Assembly: GCF_901933205.1 (NCBI RefSeq)
Contig: NC_044597.1
Location: forward strand, 3,890,474 to 3,954,473
Source: Camarhynchus parvulus
Lineage: Eukaryota; Chordata; Aves; Passeriformes; Thraupidae
Direction: 5' to 3'
Length of the DNA stretch: 64,000 nucleotides
Positions 46,301-58,300 of this stretch are shown here, piece after piece. Position numbers and translations under genes: made by a program. The notes beneath the pieces were generated by a model. That model was given only the letters and a program-made list of their open reading frames with translations. It ran no database searches and was not told the DNA's origin. Within the stretch, counting starts at the first letter, position 1, and each line of letters begins with the position of its first letter.

Positions 46301-49300
46301 ATATCCCCCCCCATTTGTTATTCCAAACCTCCTACATCCCAAACATCCTGGATCCCAAATCTCTGATATCCCCCCCTATTCATTATCCCAAACCTCCTGC
46401 ATCCCTCCCTTTCTGTATCCCACCCCTCCCAGCCCCTCTGCAGGGTCTCTCCCACCCCCCAGAGCTTCCCCCTGCCCAGCACCCACAGAAATCCCCTCTG
46501 CAGCTCATCCTGCTGGGGAGGTGACCCTGAGGAGCCCCTGGCCTGCCCTGCAGGAGGCTCTTCCACCCCTGAGCCACCCCAGCTCCATCCGAGCACCCCA
46601 TTCCTGTCACCCCATCCCCGTGGGTATCCAGGACCCCATCCCTGTAATCCCATCCCTGTGACCCCATCCCAGCTCCATCCCAGTACCCCATCCCTGTCAC
46701 CCCACCCCTGTGGGTGCCCAGTGTCCCATCCCTGTCACCCCAGTGTCCCCTGAGCCTGGCAGGCCCCAGGAGCTGGGCACACCTGGCACAGGGGACAAGG
46801 GACATGAGACAGGGGCTGAGCTGTGGTGACCAACCCATGGAACAAGAGCCCCCCTCCCTTCAGGGCTGTCCCCACCCAGCTTGAGGGGCTGTGAGTCCCC
46901 CCCGGGCTCAGGAGAGCCCAGGCAGAGCTCAACCCCCTCCCCTGGCTCTGCTTCCATCGACAACAACCCAGGGAAAGCCTGGAGACTCCAGAGCAGCAGC
47001 AGCAGCTCCGTGGTTGCCATGGAAAAGCCACGGTGTCCCCTTGTCCCTGCCACCCCCCTGTCCCTGTCATCGCTGTGTGGACACAAATCCAGCCCCAGGC
47101 TGGGCTCAGCTCTGAGCCTGAGGCAGGGCTGGGAGAAAAGCTGAGCTTTGGGGACAAAAGTTGAGCTTTGGGGACCCCATTTTGGCCCTGGTCCTGCAGG
47201 TGAGGCTCCCCCATCCTCCCCCTCCTCCTGGAGGAATTCCCAAGGATTCAGCTCCTGGCACTGTCGTGCTAATGGGAGGAGAAGGAAGAAGGTCACAGCA
47301 TCCTTTGGAGCAGGGCAGGCAGGGATCTGATCCCAATCCCCCAAAAACGACTGGAAACAGCAGGGAAAAAAATCCCAAAAAAACAGCAGGGAAAAAAAAT
47401 CCCAGAAAACAGCAGCAGGGAAAAAATCCCAGGAAACAGCAGCAGGGAAAAAATCCCAGGAAACAGCAGCAGGGAAAAAAAAATCCCAGAAAACAGGAGG
47501 GAAAAAATAAAAAAAAAAAAACCAGCAGGGAAAATCCCTGCCCAGAAGAGGCAGCAGGCCCTGCTGCCAGCACCCTGGGCTGTCCTAGTGCCCCTCTTCC
47601 AAGGAAAAAAGGCAATTGGGTGCAGGAATCCCAGGGCAGCTGCCCCATGGAGCTCTCCTGGCAGACAGGATTGCCTCTGGATGGGATTTTTTCCAGCACA
47701 GTGAGCTCGGCTCGTGAGCAGGGCTGACATCAAATCTCTCAGCACGGCTCAGGGGATGCTCCAGCACAGCCAGAGCCCAGGAAAACCTGGAATGGTCACA
47801 GCTGGAAAAGCCCTGTGAGCTCAGAGTCCAAGCATGCCCCAGTTCACCATTAACCCACGTGCCCAAGCTGGGTTTGGGACATTTCCAGGGATGGTGACCC
47901 CACCACTGCCCCTTGCAATGCCTCACAACCCTTCCAGTGAATGGTTTTTCCCTGATTTCCACCCTAGACCTTCCCTGGAACAATGTGAGGCTGTTTCCTC
48001 TCACCCTGACAATTGATGGGAAAGCCTGAATCCCACCTGGCTCCTTCCAGGGATTTGTTGGGATTGGGAAGGACCCCCCTGATCCTCCTTTTCCGGAGGG
48101 AAAGGAGCAGCTGAGGGAGATGGGGAAGGGGCTCAGCCTCTCCTGGTGCTCCAGCCCCTTCCCCAGGCAGGCTCACACACCTTCCCCAACACTCATTCCT
48201 GCACTTCCAGCAGTTCTCCTACAAAACTGAAGCTCCCATCCCTCTTCCCAGAGTTCTGGAGCAGAAGGAAATCCGTGATCACCACAAGGACAATCCCTGA
48301 GCCCACACCCAGCAGGGAATGGCTGAGCCAGGGCCACCTGCAGGGGACAAAGCCTGGCCAGCAGCCTGTCCCACAGGCTCTGCCCTTCCCAGAAAAATCA
48401 GGAATTCTCCTCCAAGCCAGCCCTGCTCCCTTGCAGCTGTTTGTTCTCCCAAGGTTCAGGTTCACAGGAAACATTTGGAATGGGTTGGGGATGGGGTGGG
48501 AAATGGATTTGTAGGAAATTTTTATAAGTTTGACAGAAGGTTTACAAAGTTTGTACTTGTATGCAAGCTCTCTTATTTGAGGTAAGAAATGTCGACTTGG
48601 GAATGTTATGGAATAGGATGGATATTGTTGAGAGAGAAATGAAATTAGAAATAAGTTTCAAAGGAGGGTTCTGTAAATGAGGCTAGATGCTTTGGAGAAG
48701 TAGAATTATCAAAGTTGTGTTGCAGTGGGACTGAGGAGGGAGGGGTTTGGGAAGCAGCCAGAGAATCATGGAATTGTCAATCATGGAATTCCAATGGACT
48801 TGGAGTTGCCAATTCCAAGGCTGGAAGGGCCCCTCTGGAGAGGGAACCCAGAGAAATCCCAAAACATGGAACCTTCAGAGACAGAAATGCAATGGGGAAA
48901 GGTCAGGGTGGGCTTTTCCCATGGGAATTTGGGAAGCACACAGAAAATCATGGAATTTTCAGGGCTGAAAGGGCCCCTCTGGAGAGGGAATGCATAGAAA
49001 TTCCCAAGCCATGGAACCCCGAGAGACAAAAATGCCATGGGGAAAGGTCAGGGTGGGTTTTCCCCACGGGAATTTTGGGAATTTGAGGGGCTCACCTGGC
49101 TCTGGAGCTCACTCTGCTGCTTTAGGCGCAGGTTCTCGGGCGTGTCTGCCACCATGGTGAAGGATTGCTTGGGGTAGTGTCTGCAGAGGGAAGGAAAGGG
49201 TTAATGCCACCGTCCCCTGTCCCCACCTGCCCAGGGGCTCAGGCACAGCAGAGCAATTCCCACCAGGGAATTCATGGAATTGTGGAGTCATTCAGGCTGG

Positions 49301-52300
49301 AAAAGCCCTCCAGGATCATCGAGCCAAACAGTGTCACCCCAAACCTGTGTCCCCCCAAACCTGAGTCCCCAGGGGCCACACCCAAGTGCTGAGAACATTC
49401 CAGGGGTTTTGTCCCACTCCTGAGGAGCCAGAGCTGGCCCCAGGCCCGGCATGCTGGTCCCACAGCTCTGCCTGGAGCAAGAGCAGCATTCCCAGCCTGG
49501 CAGAGCCCTCCACGGCCCAGAATTCCCAGGAAAAGCCCTGGGAGGAAACCCAACCCAGAGGAGATCTGAATTCCCAGATCATGAATTCCCCCAGGGAATC
49601 CCAGAGCATTCCCAGCTCTATGAGGAGAGCCAAGAGCCCCAGCCCAAACCATTCCTGGGATTCTGGAAGATCTCAGACCATGAATTCCCCCTGGGAATCC
49701 CTGAGCATTCCCAGCACTTCTGCCCCGGGTTTTTACAAACCCTGAGGGTTCTCCCTGTGGCTCAGTAGTGCTTTTATCCAACATTGCCAATGTGAACATC
49801 CCAACATCCCCCAGGAAAGGCACAGAGAAGGACATGGCCCAGCCAAGGGCAGAGGCTCCTCTGAAACCAGAGCAGCTCAGGCAGAGCCCAGAGCATCCAC
49901 AGAATTCACAGAATAACAAGAAGACCTTCAAGATCATCGAGTCCAACCCAGCCCAAACACCTCAACCCAACCCTGGCACCCAGAGCCACATCCAGGCTTT
50001 GTTAAACACCTCCAGGGATGGTGACTCCACCACCTCCCCAGGCAGAACATTCCAGAACTTTATCACATTTCTGTAAATAACTTTTTCCTGATATCCAACC
50101 TAAATTTCCCTTGGTGCAGCTCGAGGCTGTGTGCTCTGGTTGTGTCAGTTCCTGGAGACAGAGCCCAGCCCCAGCTGAGCACAGGCACCTTTCAGGAGCT
50201 GTGCAGAGCAGTGAGGGCACCCCTGAGTCTCCTTTTCTCCAGCTGAGCACCCCCAGCTCCCTCAGGGGTTCCTCATGGGGTTTGTGCTCCAGACCCCTCA
50301 CCAGCCTCATCTGGACACATCCCAGCCCCTCCTAAATTGGGGGGTGGCCTCACCGGTGACAATTCCAGAGGAAGAAAGACCCCCCTGCTCCTGCTGGCCC
50401 CACCATCCCTGATCTGCCAGCCAGGATCTCCCATTGCCATGGCAACCTCATCCCTGCCCCGGGCACTGATAACAGGGAGGAGATCAGGCCCCAGCAGGCA
50501 CCGCTGGCCAGGAGGGCTGGGAAAGGCAGAAATCCATCCCTGTGCAGCTCAGGAGAACGGGGAAAACCACGGGAGGAGGAGGAGGGAATGAAAAACAACC
50601 CAGACAACAACAACAAGCAGCCTGGCTGGAGTGAATGCAGTGCTGTGTCCTGCTCCAGCCCAGCCTGGGCGAGCAGCAGACAGCCAGGGATGAAGCTGGG
50701 ATTAGGTTTCCTTGGGATTTTGAGGAAATCTTGCAAGGATTTGAGGCAGCTTTTGCTCAGCCCTGAGTTAGCAGGCAGGAGGGAGCCGTCTGTGCTGGGT
50801 GTGGGATGCACAAAATTCGGGATTCTCCCCCGGGATCGGGAATTGCTTTTCCATCAGTTCCCTGGGGAGAAGGTGTTTCAGCCCTTAGGGAATTCAAGGC
50901 TGGAGGAGGGGGATCTGGGATGGAATCTGGGATGGGATCCTGGGATGGGACCCAGATTTTGGTGGGTGTTGGGAATGCTGGGCTGGTGCTGCTGTGTGCC
51001 CAGGGTGTGTGTGAGGAGCCCAACACCGGCCAGACAGGGATTATCCCAGGGATTGATGGAGAGGAGCAGGGAGATCTTAGGAATGGAGCTAACAGGCAGC
51101 CAGGGGGGATTGGGTGGGGACCTTTGGGGTCTCTCCTTACTGCTGGCATCCCTCCATCCCTTTATCCGTCCATCCAATCCCCCTGCCTGCAGTCTGCACA
51201 CAATTCCCTGCTGGAATGGCTGTCCCATGGATCCCAGGCACATACAAGGATGGAGGAGCTGCTCCCTGCAGAGGATGGAGCAGGAAAACCCTCCCTTGAG
51301 CTCACCGGGAGCCCAGGAGGAAACTTAAGGAAAAGCCACCTCTGGATGCAGCTGGAAAAGTGAGGGGAGACTCCTCAGGGGCTGCAGCTCCTCATGGGGG
51401 GAGTGGAGGGACAGCTCTGGTCTCTGGGACAGGGACAGGACAAAGGAAGGGTGAAGCTGTGCCTGGGAGGTTCAGGCTGGATTTCGGGAAAGGTTCCCAG
51501 CTCCACAGGGAATGGGCACGGCCCTGAGGCTGCCAGAGCTCCAGGAGGGTTTGGACAACTCTCTCAGGGACAGGAGGGGGATTTTGGGGTGTCTGTGCAG
51601 GGCCTGGGGTTGGATGGATGATCCCTGAGAGTCCCAGAGCTCCAGGAATGTCTGGACAACACCCCGAAACAGGCTGGGATTGTTGGGCTGTCTGGGGTGA
51701 GCCTCATGATCCTTGGGGGTCCCTTAAACTCAGAACATTCCAGGATTCCACACAGAACAGCACAGGGCATGGCAGGAACCCCAAACACAACACCACAGGC
51801 AGCACTGCCACAGCAGGAGGGACCCCTTTCCACCCTCAAAACCCCCAAAAACCCCACAAAACCCTGGCTCCTGCTGCCAGCAGCCCAGACCAGGCAGCTT
51901 TTGTGGCGCTGCTAAATCAGGTCAGAGGAATCTCCCCGGGCTCAGCTCCCGTCTGGCGCCGGCATTAGGGGCGGGCTGAGGCTGAGCACGGCAATTCCCG
52001 AGCATGGAAATTCATCCCTCTGAGCACGGAGATTCCCAGGGGATGGAAATTCATCCCTCTGAGCCTGGAGGTTCCCAGGATGGAAATTCATCCCTCTGAG
52101 CCTGGAGATTCCCAGGGCATAGAAATTCATCCCTCTGAGCACAGCAATTCCCAGGGGATGGAAATTCATCCCTCTGAGCCTGGAGGTTCCCAGGATGGAA
52201 ATTCATCCCTCTGAGCACGGAGATTCCCAGGGGATGGAAATTCATCCCTCTGAGCACAGCAATTCCTGGGGATGGAAATTCATCCCTCTGGAAGAAGGAG

Positions 52301-55300
52301 AGGGCTGAGCACAGCAATTCCCAGGAGAATGGAAGTTCATCCCTACCAGCAATCCCAGGGGATGGAAATTCATTCCTGCAGAACTGGGAGAGGGCTGAGC
52401 ATGGAAATTCCCAGGGGATGGAAATTCATCCCTCTGGGCATAATTCCCAGGGGATGAAGCTCATCCCTCTGGGAGAAGGAGGAGGCTGAGCCTGGCAATT
52501 CCTGGGGGATGGAAGTTCATCCATCCCACATTAGGAATCTGGCAATTCCTGGGGGATGGAAATTTGTCCCTCTGAGCCCAGAGATTCCCAGGGGATGGAA
52601 ATTCATCCCTCCTGCAATAGGAGCACGATAATTCCCGGGGGCTGGAAGTTCATCCCCCCAGGAGAAGGATCCCCCTGCTCCCATGGCCACCACCATGTGC
52701 TAAAGGGCTCTTTTGCGGGGCACCAGCAATTCCTGCACCTTTCCCAGGCAGGGAAATTCCACAGGGATGTCAGGAAGCAAATCCAGACCTTCCTTCCCAT
52801 AGCAGCACCGTGCCTGGTTTCCATGGGATCTGTATTCCCCAAATTTCCCACCTTCCCCACCCCGCAGCAGGAGAGGGGTTTGGAGCAATCCTGCTTCCAG
52901 ATGGAGGTGAATTTCCCAAAACTCACACCCAATTCCATCCCTGCCCTAAAAGCAGCATTTTTGCCCCCCAAAAAAACCTCCCATCCCAACCAGCAGCACT
53001 TGAGCTGCTGCCTCTGGAGCTTTTCCCAAGCTGGAAATGAGGATAAATCCTGGAACTCCACTAAAAACTCCTGTGAGTGCAGCCTGGCATGGCCCAGCTG
53101 CTCTCCAGAGACAGCTGATGGGATTTGGGAGCCCCAGGAGCAGACCCTGCATCCCCAACCCCTGAGTCTGATCCCAAAAAAACCCACGGATGATGTGAGT
53201 GTTTGGAAAAACCTCGGGAGCTCTGAGTGTTGCTTACATTGAGGCTTTAAAGCAGATTTTGGCAGATTGATCCATCAAGGAGCAGCCCTGGATGCAAACA
53301 TTCCCTCTCCCTGCACCCCCCAGCTGGCTCAGGGATTTGGGAACGATTTGGGGAGGATTCAGCAGAGGAGAGTTAAACAAAGGAAGCAATTGGCTGTGCT
53401 CTGCCAGGAGGCTCCGAGGTCACATCCTGCCTTTCAAAGGGCTGGGGACGAGCTTAAAAAATAAACCGAGCCTTTGTCAGCACCGAAATCAGCCCCAGTC
53501 TGCAGAGATCCCACCGGGAATGGGCCCAGGGGAGGGCTGGGATCCTCCCAGGGTTTCCAGGGAAAAGCTGCCAGGGTGGCTGGGCCAGCTGCTCCCAGAG
53601 AGCCCAGCACCTCTGTGGAGGACAGGATTCCCCCAGGGTTTGTCCCAGTGGGCTGGAAGGGGCAGGAGAGGCCAATCCCATGGCCAGGCCAATCCCAGGG
53701 CTGATTTGGGGCCAGCAATGGGATTGGGGACTTCCTCACCAGCTCTGGGTGCAGCAGGATCCATCCCATCCCAGATCCTCAATCCCACCCCCAATTTCCA
53801 ACAGCCCCAATCCCAAATCCAGAAGCAGCTGCAGATCCCCGGGATCCAGCAGGGAACAACCCCAATCCCAAATCCAGGAGCAGGAACAGCAGATCCCACT
53901 GATCCAGCACAGAAACAAGCCCAATCCCAAATCCAGGAACAGCAAATCCTTCTGATCCAGCAGGGAAGGAATCCCAATTCCTTATCCCTCAGCCTTAGCA
54001 CAGCAAATTTAATATTAAAAAAATTAATAAAATAGATTTAATATATATATAATAATTATAAAAATATTTGTATGTATTTATAAAATACATATTTAATATG
54101 AAATCTCTATAAAATGTGTTTTTAGGAGCAGCTGGAGCTGGAACTCCAGCCCTGCCTGTCTCTTGTATCCAACTTTTCCCCACTTTTCACCCGGGAAAAG
54201 TCTCAGACTTTCCTGGATTTTCCCTTCTCTCACTTTTCGCTCCAAGTGCTCAGGCCAAGAGCTGAGCCCAGCCCTGAATGTCACTTCCAGTGAGCCACCA
54301 GTCCCTCCCAAGTGCCCAGCTGGAGCCAGGGAGGGGACAGGGAGGGGGCTGGGGACCGTCCCATCTGCCACCCAGCCATTCCCAAAGATTTCTGCTGGAT
54401 TTCTGGCTGGGGCAATGGCAGGGCTGGAGGAAGCCCAGCCCTCTTCCTCCTGCTCTCCCAGAAGAAAGAAACTCAGGAATTTGGCAGGGGGCCACGGGCT
54501 CGAACAGAGAGGACCCTGTTTGGAAAAGCAGCCTCTTCCCTGCCAGGATAAACGTTGCTTTTCCACCCCCTTCTCCTGGATCAGAGGACATTGTCCCTCC
54601 AAATGCAGGAAATTTGGGAAGGCTGGGCTCCTCCTGGGATGTCCCCAGCCAGGCACAGCTCTCCTGGACTTTCTGCTGTCCCAGGATACTCCTGGGAGCA
54701 GCTGAGAAAGAGCCAACCCCAAACCCAAGCCTGGAATTTTCCCTTTTTTCCACTGGAAAATCCTCCAGCAGTTTTCCAGCTGCTCCCTTTGCTTTCAGAC
54801 AAGGAAAACGGGAAGGAGAAAAGATTTTGGGGGGGCAGTTTCTGTGCTCAGTGCCGGGCTGGGAAGGGTTAAAGCAGCAGCAGCATCAAAGGGAGCCCCC
54901 AGAGAGGGGGGTGAGAACCCGAGGTTGCGCAGGCTCCTTGGAATGTCAGGAATTTCCCATTATTATCCCACTTCCCTGGCAGGGAGAGCACGAGAACAGG
55001 ACCCTAAGCCTGGGGATGGACAAATCCCACGGGCCAGGGGAGGAAAGTTTTGGGTCAGGACACTCAGAACAGCTCAGGGGGCTCAGCTCTGCCAGGCCAG
55101 ACCCTCCCCACCCCAAAATCATCACCCCCCAACAAAGGCAGAGCCCACCTGCTCAGCACACACATCCTCCCCAAAAAGACCCCCAAATTTTCTGCTTTTT
55201 CCCCCAAAAACTGGAGCTCCAACAGTGCTGTTCCCCCACAAAAAAAAAAAAAAAAATTCAACCAATTATTTGCATTGTCACCCTGGTGAGACCCCCAAGA

Positions 55301-58300
55301 AATGCCATTCCCTGCCCAAATTGGAATTTAACAAATTTCCTCTCAGCCCAGCTGAATTCTTGGATTTTGGACAAGCCACAGCCAACCCCAGCACCCAACC
55401 CTAGCAAAAAAAAAACCACAAACCAAACACCTAAAAAAACCCCCACGGAAATGGGAGGGTCTGGCCAAGCTCTGCTCTCACCACTTCTCCTTTCGGTGTA
55501 ACTCAGAAGAGTAAATTTAAAGAGCAAAAGTAAAAACTTTTAAGAGTAAAATCAGGAACATTGGGAAGAAATTCCCCCCTGTGAGGCTCTTTTACAGATT
55601 GTTCCATCCCTGAAGTGTCCCAGGCCAGGTTGGATGGGTTTGGGGCACTCTGAGACGGTGAAAAGTGTCCCTGCCCATGGGACTGGATGGGATTTAAGGT
55701 CCCTTCTCACCCAAATCACCCTGGAATTCCCTGACTCCTACAGGGATCTTGTCAGGATCAGCATTTTTAAAGCACCCTGTGAACAGACCACTCTAATCCA
55801 GCACTAAGAAATTAATTACACTAATTACATTGATTATATTCTCTAATTTTTTCTTCTAAGGACTGCCAGTGCATAAGGAACAGATAAAAAATTGGATTTT
55901 CAAGCTGCCTTTTAGATGTTAAGAAGCATTTTGGGTCCACAGGGTCCTTCTGGATAAGGGAAAAAAATAAAGGTTGGAAGGGAATATCCAGTGGTCAGGA
56001 ACAGGTGGAAAGGGCCAGGAAAAAAAGGGCCAGAGGAAAAAGGGGCTCAAGGAAAAAAAGAGGCCCAGGACAAAAGAAAGGACCCAGAAAAAGAAAAGGA
56101 CCCAGAAAAAAAAAAAAAAACCAGCCAGAGGAAAAAGGGGCTCAAGGAAAAAAAAAGGGCCCAGGAAAAAAAAAAAAAAAAAAGTCCTAGAGGAAAAAAA
56201 ATAAAGGGAAAAAAAAGAGCCCTGAGCTCTTGCTCCACCCTGCCCTGCCTCCATCCCCCACACCAAGGATTTCACCTCCCAGGTTTATTTACCTTAGGAT
56301 TCCTTCCCTGCCAGGAAATTCAGGTGGCTGCACCCAGCCCAGCCTGGCCTGGTGAGCCCTGCACAGAGGGGATTTCAGGGGCTGTTCCCCGCACAGAGGG
56401 AATTTCGGGGGCTGTTCCCCGCACAGAGGGGATTTCGGGGTCTGTTCCCCGCACAGAGGGGATTTCGGGGTCTGTTCCCTGCTCCTGGAGAGCTCGGGGT
56501 GTCCCACAGAGCCCATTCCAGGGTGAGGACTGGAGTTTGAGAGAGGAATATCCAGGAGAGCCCACAGGAGATCCCACAGGAGATCCCCACAGGAGGATCC
56601 CCACAGTAGGATCCCCACAGGAGGATCCCCCAGAAACCCACAGGAGGATCCCCCAGTAGATCCCCACAGGAGATCCCCACAGGAGGATCCCACAGGAGGA
56701 TCCCACAGGAGAATCCCACAGGAGGATCCACCACAGGAGAGACCCCACAGCACAGGAGGATCTTCAATGCACCCCACAGGAGGATCCCCACAACAGGGCT
56801 CCACACAAGGAGGAGATCCCATGAGAGGATCCCCACAGGAGTAGATTCCACACATCAGGGTTCCACACAGGAGATCTCACACAGAAGGAGACCCCCCACA
56901 CAGGAGGGTCCCACAGGAGAGACCCCACATGGCAGGAGACCCACAGAAGGTCCCACAGGAGGGCCCACAGCACAGGAGGGTCCCCACAGGAGAGATCCCA
57001 CAGGAAGATCACCCACAGGAGAGACCCTCACACAGGAGGATCCCCCACAGGACAGGAGACCTCCACAGTACAGGAGGATTCCCACACGAGAGACCCCCCA
57101 TAGGAGAGTCCCACAGCACGAGATCCCCACAGCAGGAGATCCCATGGAAGGTCCCACAGCACAGGAGACCCCTCATAGCACAGGAGGATCCCCCACAGGA
57201 GGATCCCCCCAGTGGACCCCACAGGAGAGGCCCCACAGCACAGGAAATCCCCACAGGAAAAGACCCCCAGTGGAGCCCACAGGAGGATCCTCATGGGAGG
57301 CCTCACAGGAGAAACCCCAAAGCAGGATCCCCCAGAAAAATCCCACAGCAGGGATCCCCAGCAGGCCCCACAGCAGGCCCCACAGCAGGCCCCACAGCAG
57401 GCCCCACAGCAGGCCCCACAGCAGGCCCCACAGCAGGCCCCACAGCAGGCCCCACAGCAGGCCCCACAGCAGGCACTCACGCGTTGCAGTAGGGCTTCTT
57501 CTCGTAGCCCTTGTAGTTCTTCATGTTCAGGGTCATCTTGCAGGTCTCGCAGTGGAAACATGATTTGTGCCAGAACTGCAACACAAAAAAAAAAAAACCC
57601 AACCATCAGCACCAGGGATCCCAAAACCCCACTGGGACCCCACAGTTCCCACCCAGCATGGCAGCAGTGCAACCTGTGACCCTGGGAAAATCAAATTTTC
57701 CTTCTAGGAACTGCCAGTGCATAAGGAGCAGGCACAAAAATGGGATTTCCCAGCACTTTTTTGGATATTAAGAAATATTGTGGGTCCACAGAGCTCGGGA
57801 CCAGCCAGGAAAGGGGAGCACAACTCAGGATCCTTCCGGATAAATGAAAAAAAGAGGTTGGTTAAATGAGCACAAGGAATATCCTGGTTAATTTAGGATC
57901 AAATTCCATCTCTCCTGATCTTCCCAAGTGCCAGGGGAGGTTTTTTTTCCTTCCACAAATCCAAGAATTCATGGATAGGAAAAGCTCCTTCTGCAAGTGA
58001 CACCTCAGCAGAGGGAACAGCTGTGTTTGAAGATTCAAAGCTGCTGCTTTGGTTTTATTTTTTTATTTTATTTTATTTTATTGCTGTTCTTTGCTCGGTG
58101 CCAGCCAGAAGAGCAGGTCAGGTGAGGCTGCACGAGCCAAGCAGGAAAAGGTTCTCATGGGAAGCAGACACAGATCCACAAGAAAGAGACAACACCAAAA
58201 ACCCAGACCCTGACCCCACACCCTGAGCTGTGACAAACCCTAAAGGAAAATTTTAAGGTTCTTTTTTAGGGCTGCTCCTAAAGAAATTATTCCCACCTGG

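Noticed and set aside
54278..55501. 407-codon open frame on the + strand in LASP1 intron 2
   Set aside because: No recognised domain, low-complexity stretches and poly-Lys from an A run. It lies antisense inside an intron, and GC-rich repeats explain its openness.
56550..57476. CRISPR-like array of short repeats
   Set aside because: No constant spacer length or unique spacers; a vertebrate minisatellite.
57028..57672. ORF with a long Cys-Gly-Ala run resembling a keratin-associated protein
   Set aside because: Translation of the 12-bp minisatellite and the flanking LASP1 exon 2 in the wrong frame.
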